A stretch of 64,000 bases of DNA, from NCBI RefSeq assembly GCF_014284305.1, contig NZ_JACOFW010000005.1:62001-126000 (forward strand). The letters are read 5' to 3'. The first letter of the stretch is position 1. The number at the start of each line of letters is the position of its first letter. Under the pieces are notes generated by a model, which was not told the origin of the DNA, ran no database searches, and saw only the letters and a program-made list of their open reading frames with translations. The position numbers were made by a program, and so were the translations under genes. This document shows, piece after piece, positions 18,527 to 28,532 of the stretch. The DNA comes from Affinundibacterium seohonense. Its GTDB lineage: Bacteria > Pseudomonadota > Gammaproteobacteria > Burkholderiales > Burkholderiaceae_D.

Positions 18527-19438
18527 TCAATCGCTAATCTCGTCATCAAACAACACCTCTGGCACACCAAGGGCGTCCTCTAAAGTAATGCAAAATAAGC
18601 TGCCGGCATCGGGCATTTTAAAAAGCTCTTCTTCACTCATATCTTTACGTGAACTAGTGACCATCAGTTGATCAAGTTTAGCGCCACCAAATGCCGGGCA
18701 AGTAGGATTTTTCACTGGCACCTCGATCACTCGCATTTCAATTCCATCCGGCGAATATTGCACCACTCGTGCGGCACCCCATTGCGCATTCCACAAACAA
18801 CCATTTCTATCAATGACAGATCCGTCGGGACTTGCCTGCGGATGAGATGGTTTTGCAAAAAAACGGACATTACTTACCATCGCGCTTTCTGCATCGTAAT
18901 CACACCGTTGTATTACACCAGCCAAGGTATCGGCGAAGTACATCGTTTTACCATCAAGACTAAAACAAATGCTATTTGGAATAGCGACCTTAGGAAGAGC
19001 TAAACGTCTTAGTCCATGTTGCATAGAAAATTGGTAAAAACTACCAATCGCTTGTTTTGGCGAGTCTTGATCGAATGTTCCAAAAACAAAAAAACCGCGC
19101 CTGTCGGTGCGACCATCATTGATACGAGTACGGTTCTGATCCGCTTCCACCTGACATAAATCGGAAAATAGCATCGCGCCATTGTCGATCTGCATGCTGG
19201 TCAAGCTATTTACCGAACCTAATAGCAATTTACCAGAACGACCATGAGCGAATGAACCAACTCTGTCAGGAGTGAGATAGCGTGTTGGCATCACATCGTT
19301 TTTACGCAATCGATACACAGCGGAGGCTTCAATATCCGTCCACCACCAAGCGCTCTGTTGCGGATTCCACAAGAGACATTCACCCAAAATCGCTTCGTGC
19401 AAAAAATGTCTATGCATAAACTTGCCTAACAGCTGCAT
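18527..19438 (-). CDS. SMP-30/gluconolactonase-family sugar lactonase
   Basis: A 303-residue six-bladed beta-propeller lactonase of the SMP-30/LRE family. The start is ATG 19438 (GGAG 10 bases upstream); a TTG at 19447 is the alternative. The metal-ligand Glu is in GECLLWNPQQ, with later blades showing IPNSICFSLDGKTMYFADTL (metal-binding Asn and Asp) and ASPDGSVIDRNGCLWNA. It would open the galactono- or arabinono-lactone made by the SDR dehydrogenase, giving galactonate for DgoD. It lies between dgoK and araF, about 120 and 68 bases from each. Confidence 0.9.
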   Translation of the reverse strand: MQLLGKFMHRHFLHEAILGECLLWNPQQSAWWWTDIEASAVYRLRKNDVMPTRYLTPDRVGSFAHGRSGKLLLGSVNSLTSMQIDNGAMLFSDLCQVEADQNRTRINDGRTDRRGFFVFGTFDQDSPKQAIGSFYQFSMQHGLRRLALPKVAIPNSICFSLDGKTMYFADTLAGVIQRCDYDAESAMVSNVRFFAKPSHPQASPDGSVIDRNGCLWNAQWGAARVVQYSPDGIEMRVIEVPVKNPTCPAFGGAKLDQLMVTSSRKDMSEEELFKMPDAGSLFCITLEDALGVPEVLFDDEISD

Positions 19439-19569
19439 GCTACCCAATCTCCATTTTCTTGTTTTCGTTTTGACACATTAATCGCCTTTGCTTATCTTCA
19501 TTCGATTAACAGCTACCGGATTTCGTTAAATATCTGAAGTAAAAATTTAAGATGATAGTCACTGTTCGC

Positions 19570-20547
19570 TCACTTGCAAACGTCCCTCAATAACTTTTTT
19601 TCACAACAATTGGCAATTGCCCACAAGCCGATCGGTGCAGTATTTGACAAAATACTCACGTCATCAACACCACAGTAGGAAAGTGCCTGAGCGTAGAGAC
19701 CACACAAGCTGCTATCCCCAATCAATAACAAGGGCGCTTGTGCCAAACCCGCGGCCAAACGCCATGCCAATCCCGCTTGAATTTCATGCCCGATCAAAAG
19801 ACCTGACAAATAATCGTCTAAAGAAGCAGCTGGCAACATCTCCATCAAACCTAGAGTACGAACAGCAAATAATTGGTGCGCCAATCCAAGGTGTCCTCCG
19901 GAGCACGCGTCTCCAACCCCACGTAAAAAAACGGATAGATCAAGTGCATTTTGTGATTGCGACATCAACCTGCCCAGTACAGTATGCTGGCACAACACGG
20001 CAAACAGCTCACCAGTCATATGGGTAGAAAGGGAAAGAACTTTGCCATGCTCGATATGCACCCATTTAGAATGGGTGCCAGGCAAAATCAAGCAAGACTT
20101 TTTATGGCAATCAGGACGCAGTGTGAGAGCACCAATAATCTGCGTTTCTTCGCCGCGCATGACATCAGGCGGCACGTTTGCTGGCATGAAAGCGAGACCA
20201 GGAACGATATGAACTTGACGCTTCTGTCCGTCACTCACGGTGCGTATACCAGATGCAATCGCCACGTCGCCAGCCGCGCAGATGACGTATGGCACTTCCA
20301 GCCAACCATGCTTACTGCCAACCATACCGCAGGCCAAAATTTGGATCGCTGGATATTCCTCTAACCAATCACCCGCCAACTCTTTCAGACTTTGTTCGTA
20401 GTCATTTGCTGAGCCGTTGATACTTGAAATACCTCGTCCATTAGACCTTGTAGCCAAAACTTCACCGCTAGACGAAATTAAAAATATCCGTAAACAAGTA
20501 CTACCCCAATCGATCCCGATAAGCTGCACGGCTGAGTTCATTGGCAT
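19570..20547 (-). CDS. dgoK: 2-dehydro-3-deoxygalactonokinase
   Basis: A 325-residue kinase that phosphorylates 2-keto-3-deoxy-galactonate in the De Ley-Doudoroff galactose pathway. It has the family hallmarks IGIDWGSTCLRIFL (phosphate loop) near the start, LACGMVGSKHGW, VMRGEETQI, LILPGTHSKWV and THMTGELFAVL. I set the start at 20547, where the ATG overlaps the dgoD stop as TAATG, giving tight translational coupling; ATG 20541 is equally near. The usual neighbour dgoA (aldolase) is absent. The C-terminus is Cys-rich (IANCCEKKLL). Confidence 0.93.
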   Translation of the reverse strand: MPMNSAVQLIGIDWGSTCLRIFLISSSGEVLATRSNGRGISSINGSANDYEQSLKELAGDWLEEYPAIQILACGMVGSKHGWLEVPYVICAAGDVAIASGIRTVSDGQKRQVHIVPGLAFMPANVPPDVMRGEETQIIGALTLRPDCHKKSCLILPGTHSKWVHIEHGKVLSLSTHMTGELFAVLCQHTVLGRLMSQSQNALDLSVFLRGVGDACSGGHLGLAHQLFAVRTLGLMEMLPAASLDDYLSGLLIGHEIQAGLAWRLAAGLAQAPLLLIGDSSLCGLYAQALSYCGVDDVSILSNTAPIGLWAIANCCEKKLLRDVCK

Positions 20548-21695
20548 TACCATTCCGCCATGCTCCCGTCTGGATGACGCCATATCGGATTGCGCCAATC
20601 TTCAGCATTTTTACTTGCTTCAATAACTCGCTCTTCATTAATCTCTACACCCAAACCCGGCTTGGTAAATGGTTGAATATAGCCATCGGTCATTTTAAAG
20701 TCGTCACGATTGAGTACATAGTCAAGCAACTCAGCCCCATTATTGTAGTGAATACCCATACTTTGCTCTTGAAGCACGGCGTTATGCGAAACAAAATCCA
20801 CATGGAGGCACGCTGCAAGTGCGATGGGTCCCAACGGACAATGCGGTGCCAAGGCAACATCATAAGACTCCGCCATACTGCCAATTTTGAGACATTCTGT
20901 GATACCCCCGGCATGCGATAAATCTGGCTGCACTATCGAGATACCGCCCTGCTCAAAAACCCGTTTAAACTCCCAACGCGAATACATGCGCTCACCCGCG
21001 GCCAACGGAATTGATGTACAAGCCGCCAGGTGCGGATAATGCTCCGCGTTTTCCGCTAACACGGGTTCTTCGACAAACAAGGGCCTGTAAGGTTCAAGTT
21101 CACGCAATAAAACTTTCGCCATTGGCGCGCTCACTCGCCCATGAAAATCGAGGCCAAATTCAATTTCATTACCAAAGGCGCTGCGAATTTCAGCAACGCG
21201 AGCCACAGCTGCATCGATTGCGATCGACGTATCGATCATCGCTAGCTCCTCGGTACCATTCATCTTAAAGGTGTCGAAGCCACTTTCGCGCAATTTACGG
21301 ATGCTGTTGATGACATCTGCTGGGCGATCACCACCAACCCAGCTATAGGTCTTCATTTTATCGCGCACTAAACCGCCCAAGAGTTGATAGACAGGCACCC
21401 CTAAAGCTTTCCCTTTAATATCCCATAATGCTTGATCAATCCCAGCTATCGCGCTCATCAATATTGGGCCACCGCGGTAAAAACTGCCGCGGTACATCTC
21501 ATGCCACAAATCGTTAATACGTGACGGATCTTTGCCAATGAGATTTGGCGTAAATTCATGCACCGCCGTTTCGACGGTACGTGCTCGTCCTTCAATTACC
21601 GGCTCGCCCCAACCGACGATGCCTGCATCAGTTTCAATTTTTAATAACATCCAACGCGGTGGAATGCGGTAGGTCGTGATTTTAGTAATCTGCAT
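20547..21695 (-). CDS. dgoD: D-galactonate dehydratase
   Basis: A 382-residue enolase-superfamily enzyme that converts D-galactonate to 2-keto-3-deoxy-galactonate. It is very similar to Escherichia coli DgoD along its length: [59 protein letters not shown] (metal Asp), FVEEPV and AGERM (metal Glu), [13 protein letters not shown] (catalytic His) and [17 protein letters not shown] at the end. It is the first of the catabolic genes, preceded by a 327-base non-coding gap that probably holds a promoter. The dgoK start overlaps its stop. Confidence 0.96.
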   Translation of the reverse strand: MQITKITTYRIPPRWMLLKIETDAGIVGWGEPVIEGRARTVETAVHEFTPNLIGKDPSRINDLWHEMYRGSFYRGGPILMSAIAGIDQALWDIKGKALGVPVYQLLGGLVRDKMKTYSWVGGDRPADVINSIRKLRESGFDTFKMNGTEELAMIDTSIAIDAAVARVAEIRSAFGNEIEFGLDFHGRVSAPMAKVLLRELEPYRPLFVEEPVLAENAEHYPHLAACTSIPLAAGERMYSRWEFKRVFEQGGISIVQPDLSHAGGITECLKIGSMAESYDVALAPHCPLGPIALAACLHVDFVSHNAVLQEQSMGIHYNNGAELLDYVLNRDDFKMTDGYIQPFTKPGLGVEINEERVIEASKNAEDWRNPIWRHPDGSMAEW

Positions 21696-21935
21696 AATTC
21701 AATAATGTGAGGAAGACGGTCTAAAGTGTATGACTAAGATGCAGATCAAAAATATGAAATAAATAGGGTTTGCTATATCAATTTGGAATGGTCGACAATC
21801 ATTAAAAAAGACGAATTGCCAATTGCGGTAGACGGCAATCTTTCCGCACAACATACTGGCACAGATACCAATGCGACATTGCCGCACAATTCCTTAAACT
21901 TGGAGAATAAAAACGACAGGATAGTGACGACTGAG

Positions 21936-21960
21936 GCTGTAGCCATCCAACAGCTACAGC
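21936..21960. other. Inverted repeat in the gap before dgoD
   Basis: GCTGTAGC, a 9-base loop, GCTACAGC: a perfect 8-bp inverted repeat 63 bases after the beta-galactosidase stop. No T run follows at once on the minus strand, so terminator function is doubtful; it could be an operator. The remaining 21696-22022 sequence is A+T-rich with no gene I support, and probably carries the dgoD promoter. Confidence 0.5.
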
Positions 21961-22022
21961 GCTCACCACTAGTAAAATTCGAACGATGAAGTGAATTTCA
22001 CAATCGTTTTTTATTCACATGA

Positions 22023-23921
22023 TTACGCCAAAGTACGTTCCAGTGAGACTGTTTTGGCTTGTGTTTGATGGAAGTCGAAAATCAGAATTTGATTGTCGCC
22101 CTTTTTCAACCAAGAGGCTGGGCAATAAAGGCGTGTCTGCGGACCTAATTTCCAGTAGCGCCCGATGTTGTGACCATTGATCCATACCACGCCCTTGGTC
22201 CAATTTTTCATATCGATATAAGTATCGCCAATTTCGTCCAATTTCAAATGTAATTTAAAAAAGCAACCGGGACGATTTTTATTGTCTTTACTCGTTGTTG
22301 GACGCAAATTTTGGATAAATGGCTCATCGACAGGCAGTAAATAGGTATTCCAAGCTTGTATCGTATCCACTTGCTTGTTGTCACCCAAAACAGTCACCGC
22401 CGAACAAATACCTTTTCTGTCGATCGCACCAAATCTGCCATAATTAATACGTCCCATCGCTTCAACCAAAATATCCAGTTGGTTCTCTACGCCTTGGCCT
22501 GAAGTGAGCGCGATACTGCCGCCTTTATTGACTACTTTCAGCGCAGACGACATGTCGTTAGGGATTTTTGCCCTCGAAAATCCACCTAGGTAAGTCTTAT
22601 TGAGGTGCACCGTTGCATAGTCGTTGACTTCATCAATTTTTAAGTGCCCAGCGGCCAGTTTTCCCAGCATTTTCCGATACAAAATAAAACCGGAATGCTG
22701 TCCCAGCATTTCCATCGCTTGTGGCTGCTCGGTTGCAATCGGTTTTGGCAAGTTATCCCAAATTGAGGCATAAAATTTCGGTAACAATGGAACAGCCGCA
22801 CTAGATGCTATCGTCGGAATAGGTTTTGGCACTGCAGGCAATTGAATCTGCAAACTGTCTTGTATGACTTTTCGATAGGCAAAATAGGCCTTCGTCGGTG
22901 CACCTTGTTCATTGATTGGCGCTCCATAATCATAGCTAGTAATGTCAGGCTGATATTGACCTTTTTCGGTATTGGCACCCGCGCTAAAACCAAAATTGGT
23001 GCCACCGTGAATCACATAAATATTGAAGGAAATTTTTTCCTTCATCATCCCTGCCAAGGTAGCGCTGACATCGACGTCCATACCTTGAAACTTCGGATCA
23101 CCCCAATGCGTAAGCCAACCTGGATATAACTCACCCGACATCACTGGCACATGAGGATATTTCTGGCGCGCGGCGTGGATATCGACAACCTCACCACCGC
23201 TCAATCCAATCGCGCCATTTTTGATTGACGTTTTATTTTCTAATAGCTGCGGCAAACCATCCTGTGTATAAAATGGTCCATCAATACCCAAATTTATCCA
23301 ATATTGGCGAAGTTCTTCCAGATACTTATCGTCACGACCGTAAGAGCCAAATTCATTCTCAATTTGCAGCATCAATATCGGACCGCCATTGTCGATCATC
23401 AACGGCTTCACGATCTTTGCAAGTTGTGTGAAGTAACGCTTGACGCCGGACATATAGACTGGCGCTTCACTTGAATTAGCCCTGATTTTAATATCGGAGT
23501 GGCGTAATAAATAGGCAGGAATACCGCCCAGATCCCATTCGCCACAGACATAAGGTCCTGGTCGCAAAATGACATATAAACCTTCGTCCTGACAGATTTT
23601 CATAAAGGCCGAAATGTCTCGATTCTCAGTCGAAAAATCAAACACGCCTTCTTCAGTCTCATGATAATTCCACATCACGTAGATCGCGATGGTGTTCATA
23701 CCCATCGCCTTTGCCATCTGTATTCGGTGTCGCCAATATGGCGCTGGGATACGTGCCGGGTGCATCTCGCCACTGCGAATTTGCACTGGCTGACCATTCA
23801 ATAAAAAGGTATTTTCCGTCGCATGAAAAGCGAATTTTTGCGCGTTGTTGGATGTCGCAGCGGCATGTAAGCCCAAGGGCATGAGCGCGGCGGCCGAGAT
23901 GAACTGTCTTCTATTAAACAT
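22023..23921 (-). CDS. Tat-exported GH35 beta-galactosidase
   Basis: A 632-residue glycoside hydrolase family 35 enzyme that releases terminal beta-galactose. The start at 23921 is chosen because it yields a twin-arginine signal (MFNRRQFISAAALMPLGLHA); longer in-frame starts do not. The acid/base Glu is in MLQIENEFGSYG and the nucleophile Glu in PVMSGELYPGW; NTIAIYVMWNYHE and ILRPGPYVCGEW are the GH35 signatures. The C-terminal part has galactose-binding jelly-roll domains (KGVVWINGHNIGRYWKLGPQ). It lies 199 bases after the TonB receptor, with a terminator between, so it probably has its own promoter or receives read-through. It feeds galactose to the importer downstream. Confidence 0.93.
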   Translation of the reverse strand: MFNRRQFISAAALMPLGLHAAATSNNAQKFAFHATENTFLLNGQPVQIRSGEMHPARIPAPYWRHRIQMAKAMGMNTIAIYVMWNYHETEEGVFDFSTENRDISAFMKICQDEGLYVILRPGPYVCGEWDLGGIPAYLLRHSDIKIRANSSEAPVYMSGVKRYFTQLAKIVKPLMIDNGGPILMLQIENEFGSYGRDDKYLEELRQYWINLGIDGPFYTQDGLPQLLENKTSIKNGAIGLSGGEVVDIHAARQKYPHVPVMSGELYPGWLTHWGDPKFQGMDVDVSATLAGMMKEKISFNIYVIHGGTNFGFSAGANTEKGQYQPDITSYDYGAPINEQGAPTKAYFAYRKVIQDSLQIQLPAVPKPIPTIASSAAVPLLPKFYASIWDNLPKPIATEQPQAMEMLGQHSGFILYRKMLGKLAAGHLKIDEVNDYATVHLNKTYLGGFSRAKIPNDMSSALKVVNKGGSIALTSGQGVENQLDILVEAMGRINYGRFGAIDRKGICSAVTVLGDNKQVDTIQAWNTYLLPVDEPFIQNLRPTTSKDNKNRPGCFFKLHLKLDEIGDTYIDMKNWTKGVVWINGHNIGRYWKLGPQTRLYCPASWLKKGDNQILIFDFHQTQAKTVSLERTLA

Positions 23922-23955
23922 ATTAAACCTTACGATGTTGAGGCACTTACCAATA

Positions 23956-23997
23956 CGAAAAAAAGCTTGGGGTACGGTTTCCCCCGCCCCCAAGCTT
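23956..23997 (-). terminator. Rho-independent terminator after the TonB receptor
   Basis: Read on the minus strand: AAGCTTGGGG, a 15-base loop, CCCCAAGCTT, then a run of T. The 10-bp stem is perfect. It lies between the receptor stop (24121) and the beta-galactosidase start (23921), so the receptor is mostly a separate unit. Confidence 0.85.
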
Positions 23998-24120
23998 AGG
24001 CAAGAAGTAAAAGGGGGTAATCAAAGCGTGTTTCATTTTCGCTTTTTCCCTTTACTTTTTTAAGCATTCTTTCGAACGCTTGCCACTTTCAAGCATGTTG
24101 AATTAAACCACTTTTCAGAC

Positions 24121-27120
24121 CTAAAAGAAGGAATAGCGCAACACCAAAGATGCCCGACGCGGCGCTTGGTATTGACTCGGGATTCCCCAATTAATATCTT
24201 GAACAATAGTGTTGTCGGCATTGACATCAGCACTATAGGTATTGTAGCGATCGACAATACCGCGACGGTTGTTCAGATTTTGAATACTCAAGTCTATGCT
24301 CAGCTTATTGTGTTCACCAAACTTCACGTCGTAACCGATACCAAAGTCGAACTGCCAGAAGAAAGGCAAACGCCCACTTGTGCCAGCTGCTTTGACTCCC
24401 ACCGGCGTCTTAGAGGCGTCGCAGTAATGACCCCAAGAGCCCCAGTTATACGAGAGACTATCCACGTCTGGCTTCAGACCAATACAGCTCATGGGCTGAC
24501 CCGTATTCATGCTAAGCATGCCACTGGTTCGAATACCGTTACTGAAGTAGTACGCGCCTGATGCCCTGGCCGCATGCCTGACGTCATTGGTCAAATTGCC
24601 GTTGGCTCCTCTCATAGTCTCAGGAAAGTCGTAGATACCAGTCTGACCGATGTAGCCAGCATTGCGCCGTTCCAGATCGAGAAAGCCGTTGTCATTGCCA
24701 AAAGAGCGAGTCCAAGTGTAGCTCATGTTAAGGTACCATGGCTCAGCGGCACTACGCGAGTGACTAGCATCAAACGTCATGTGAATGTACTTGTGCTTAG
24801 GCTTCGGCAAACCAAATGCACTCGCTGGGATTGTCAGTGATGTCAGCGTACCATCGCCACGAAAATCACGCATTACCGTCACATCTTCTCCCGGATTAAG
24901 CACAAAACACTCGTAATCACTCGGGTACTTTGGGTAACCATGGGAATTGGCCCAAGCCGCAATGCCTTGACCGTAACAGGTCGTGTTGACGACGCGCTTA
25001 AGGTCGGCGTAGCCGAAGTCGACCTGTCCCACCCAATTGCGACTTAGTGCCTTCTGTACATAAAGCTGTAACTCGTCCTGATAAGGTGCCTTCAAATTGG
25101 TTGTTGACACTTCATAAGCATGCGGCGGAATACCATCGCGACCCGGTGCCGTATAGGTCGCACCTATTTGAGTCAGTCCGAGCGGTGCCTTGGTTGCAGG
25201 GTCAATCCCAGTATAGCGGTACCACTTGCGCTGCTCAAGGTGCGACTCACCCACGCCGAAGCTGAAGTTAGATGGCATCGATAGCGAATAGCGTCCTAGG
25301 TTGCCGCCGACTTTCAAGCTGGAGTCGCCATTCACGTCCCATGCGACACCAACACGGGGGGAGGTCATGGGGAATGAGAACATGGGACGTGCCAATGCGT
25401 CTTTATTCACGTACTTATCGAATCGCAGTCCGCCATAAACGATGACATTGTCCACAACTTTCCAATAGTCTTCAAGGTACATGGCCTTATTTTCCGACAC
25501 CATTTGACCAGACTCGCGGTTGAAATAGTAGCCGACGTACTGACCACTGACTTTCTCACCATTAGACAACTGAACCGCACTAGATCTATCGTAATAGGTG
25601 TACCAACCCGCGTTGGGCGTATGCCAGTCTTGCCCGAGGAAATGCTTGTAATACTCGCCACCAAAAACGATCTTATGATTCCCTAGACGCCAAGTCAGAT
25701 CGCCCTTGAACCCACGACGCCAATAATCATCTGGACGGAAGTTGACAGTGCGATCCTGAACACCAATATTGGTCGTTCTCTGCGTCTTACTGTCGTATTG
25801 GTCAACGTAAGGAACGTCTTCGGCACCATGTGCGCGGTCATTGATCTGACCAAGAAAGCCACCCATGAGGCGAACATCCAAGTCATTTGTTAAGTTGCCA
25901 TGGTAATTGGCAATGAGCATGCGCTGTCCTACTGGCGCATCGGAGTGAGATGAAAATGCGCCAACCTTAGTGGAATAGTCTTCCGTCAAACGGTAGTTGT
26001 CGGTACTACTGCGTGACCAATTGCGTGAGCCAATAAGATTAACCGTGTGGTCATCATTGATGTTCCAAGTCAGATTCAGCAAAACATTGCTACTACTTCT
26101 CGTTGTGATCGATTCGCGGTTCTGACTAAATCCATAACTCATCGACGGACGCGCATCACCCAACAAAACAAATGCAAAAAGCTTGTCCTTGATCAGTGCA
26201 CCCGAACCCCAAAGATAATGCGTCGTGCTGGAATCACTCCGGTTGTTTCTGCTGTAACTGTAGTAGGAACCATCACCAGCATAAATATCCTTAGTAGGTG
26301 GACTCCAGGTACTCGACGTGGCTGGCGTAAAATACATCGAGTAGCCTGCTTTGAATTGGTTTGAGCCTTGACGTATGGTCTGCGACATAATGCCACCTGT
26401 GGCGTTCGTCCACGAAGCACCAAAGCTGCCACCCATTACCTCGGTGTTCTGGATCGCTTCGCGTGGTAGGCGGTTGGAACCCAATGAGGTGCGATCGTTG
26501 GTCGTATCGAACTCGTTCAGGTAGTAGCGATTCTCTGCCGGAGATGCACCACCGAGCTGCACCAGCCCAGTCGTGTTTGAGTCGTGGCGCACACTAGAGC
26601 GCAACAGCGCAATGGTTTCTGGACTTGCCGCCGCTGCCAGCGGCAGATGATTGATCAGCTCTTGACTGTAGGAGCTCGTCAACTCAGGCGTGGATACGTC
26701 AATAGGAATTACCACCGTCTGCGCAGACTGACCGCTCACGACAACCATGGGCGCCGTACTCTTGCCACTAGCGTCCTCTGCCGTGATCGCCACGACCGCA
26801 GATTCGCTATTTGGTTTTACGTTCACCACGCGCTCGGCGATGACTTTGTCGCCCTGCATAAATTTAATCGTATAAAGGCCAGGGTTGAGCCCTGACGTCT
26901 TGTAGCGTCCCTGTGCATCGGTCTGCAACTCGCGCTTGAAGCCAGTTTCAGAATTCGTGACAATCACACCCACCTTATCGCCGCTTGGCACCGAGCCATA
27001 GAGACCGCCAGTGATCGATTGAGCATGCGCGCCATGCATCATGGACATGCCGGCCATGAGGCTTAGGACGAGCACCGTCTTTTTGAAAACGAAGTCGCGT
27101 GTCTCATGTGTCTTTTTCAT
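24121..27120 (-). CDS. TonB-dependent outer-membrane receptor, Oar-like
   Basis: A 999-residue outer-membrane receptor from ATG 27120 (AGGAAAGG upstream; an earlier in-frame start lacks support). A signal peptide of about 33 residues ends in GAHAQ. Next comes a carboxypeptidase-regulatory-like beta-sandwich (about 35-115: GGLYGSVPSGDKVGVIVTN, GRYKTSGLNPGLYTIKF), a plug (PREAIQNTEVMGGSFGASW) and a long beta-barrel ending in the aromatic LRYSFF. This Oar-type layout is common in receptors for polymers or oligosaccharides. Its place upstream of the GH35 enzyme suggests uptake of galactosides, but the ligand is inferred from context only. It ends at the terminator 23956-23997. Confidence 0.9.
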   Translation of the reverse strand: MKKTHETRDFVFKKTVLVLSLMAGMSMMHGAHAQSITGGLYGSVPSGDKVGVIVTNSETGFKRELQTDAQGRYKTSGLNPGLYTIKFMQGDKVIAERVVNVKPNSESAVVAITAEDASGKSTAPMVVVSGQSAQTVVIPIDVSTPELTSSYSQELINHLPLAAAASPETIALLRSSVRHDSNTTGLVQLGGASPAENRYYLNEFDTTNDRTSLGSNRLPREAIQNTEVMGGSFGASWTNATGGIMSQTIRQGSNQFKAGYSMYFTPATSSTWSPPTKDIYAGDGSYYSYSRNNRSDSSTTHYLWGSGALIKDKLFAFVLLGDARPSMSYGFSQNRESITTRSSSNVLLNLTWNINDDHTVNLIGSRNWSRSSTDNYRLTEDYSTKVGAFSSHSDAPVGQRMLIANYHGNLTNDLDVRLMGGFLGQINDRAHGAEDVPYVDQYDSKTQRTTNIGVQDRTVNFRPDDYWRRGFKGDLTWRLGNHKIVFGGEYYKHFLGQDWHTPNAGWYTYYDRSSAVQLSNGEKVSGQYVGYYFNRESGQMVSENKAMYLEDYWKVVDNVIVYGGLRFDKYVNKDALARPMFSFPMTSPRVGVAWDVNGDSSLKVGGNLGRYSLSMPSNFSFGVGESHLEQRKWYRYTGIDPATKAPLGLTQIGATYTAPGRDGIPPHAYEVSTTNLKAPYQDELQLYVQKALSRNWVGQVDFGYADLKRVVNTTCYGQGIAAWANSHGYPKYPSDYECFVLNPGEDVTVMRDFRGDGTLTSLTIPASAFGLPKPKHKYIHMTFDASHSRSAAEPWYLNMSYTWTRSFGNDNGFLDLERRNAGYIGQTGIYDFPETMRGANGNLTNDVRHAARASGAYYFSNGIRTSGMLSMNTGQPMSCIGLKPDVDSLSYNWGSWGHYCDASKTPVGVKAAGTSGRLPFFWQFDFGIGYDVKFGEHNKLSIDLSIQNLNNRRGIVDRYNTYSADVNADNTIVQDINWGIPSQYQAPRRASLVLRYSFF

Positions 27121-27984
27121 TTCTGTAGTCCTTTCCTGTCTATTAGAAAAATGTTTGACGTACTGTTTCAAACATTGCACTGTCTGCTGCTTTTTGCACA
27201 CTCGACACATGACCATTCATGCTCACGGGGGCCGAATACGCAAAAACATGCAGCTTCACCCCACTAAGACTTTTTATCATCGTCATCTCCTTCAACTTAT
27301 GGCCGTCTTATTTCCTGTATTTATCGTTTAACAGACCATACAGCTTCAAACGTTCACTGGATTTTGCACAGACTGGACTGCGGTCCACCATGGCAAGAAG
27401 TGGTGCAAATTGATAGTAATCTCAGTGACAATTAAGAAAGTATGAAAAATATCAGTGGAGCTATATCTATTTCAGATACATAGATATGCGCCATACAGGA
27501 AGGGGATTTTCGTCAGAACACTTCGGTTCGGCGCTTGTTGTTTTATGGCGTCAGGACCGCTGTCTTGTTGGCTTATAGCGCTTGCAATTGTCTTCTTTAA
27601 GGAGATAAAAATCTCAGAAAGAAAACAAACAGAGACCACAATTGGCCGTCATTTCTGCATGCTTTCGGCAGGAATCCAAGGGTATTCGCTAATCGATAAA
27701 TACAGTCGGGGAAAAGCATGCAAATTCCTTTTATTTGCACAATAAATACAAAATATTGAGGTAAACAATTCACCTAAATCGACAACGTCTTAGGTCATAT
27801 TGGAGAGACACGCTGCACGGCGAACCGAGCGCGCGGTAGAGGACTAGCGCTAGAAAATCTAGCTTTGCAACGAAGTCCAACTCATGAATGTACGAAGTTG
27901 CAAATGACATCTTGAATTAGAAGATGCTGAAGAGCTAGGGATTTAAATCAATTGCATGCAAATCGTAAAAGCCTAGAAAAATAT
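27121..27984. other. Gene-free stretch upstream of the receptor
   Basis: About 860 bases in which I see no gene. The only sizeable open frame (27455-27745, plus strand) is Cys-rich, lacks a ribosome binding site and matches no family known to me. The part next to 27120 must hold the receptor promoter. Confidence 0.5.
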
Positions 27985-28278
27985 CTTGCTGGTAACCGCG
28001 CCAACATAAGCGGAAAAATCAGCCACTGTGCAAAGCAAGCCCAACTCGCGGCAAAGGCATAGCTAGTCACGGTGTTCGTTTGGCCATCAGCCGAAGTTTC
28101 AACCGCAACGAACACACCACCATCTGTCAATCAGGCTTCAATCTGCACGCAGGGTCAATTCGGTGGTGACGAGGCCGTTCTTTTGTTCTGCTTCGTTTAG
28201 GTTACTTCTTAAATTGCGGCTTAGCAGAATTAAGATACCAAGGATGTCTGGATGTTTGGCTGGGCGAGTTCGGGGCAT
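27985..28278 (-). pseudogene. Decayed partial copy of the GNAT acetyltransferase at 35258-35839
   Basis: The sequence from a start-like ATG at 28278 (MPRTRPAKHPDILGI...) through NLNEAEQKNGLVTT, then, after a frameshift and a TGA, TDGGVFVAVETSADGQTNTV and FAQWLIFPLMLARLP parallels the N-terminal 110 residues of the intact gene at 35258-35839. Similarity stops near 27990, so the C-terminal half, including most of the acetyl-CoA site, is missing. This is a diverged, truncated, frameshifted paralogue on the same strand about 7.5 kb away. Confidence 0.88.
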
Positions 28279-28532
28279 ATTGGCTCGTTGACGCAAAAAG
28301 TTCTATTTATCTTTTGAATACTCATGAATCTTAAAAGCATTTTTTGTACTTTGCACAGAGCCGTAAAACCGTTTGCCTCAATTGACAGAAAATTGCAGGA
28401 AACAACCGGAAGAATCGAATTAAATTCTCGCTTCTGAGGAGGCGATTTGTGCGGAATTCTTGTAAAAGCGACTCCTGAGCTTGACAGTATGGGTAAAAAA
28501 TATGGTTGCAATCGACTTAGGAGATAGATATA

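Noticed and set aside
21783-21989. 68-residue plus-strand open frame in the gap before dgoD
   Set aside because: TTG start without an RBS, antisense to the likely promoter region, no family resemblance.
27455-27745. 96-residue plus-strand open frame
   Set aside because: No ribosome binding site, odd Cys/Trp-rich composition and no recognisable family; probably chance.
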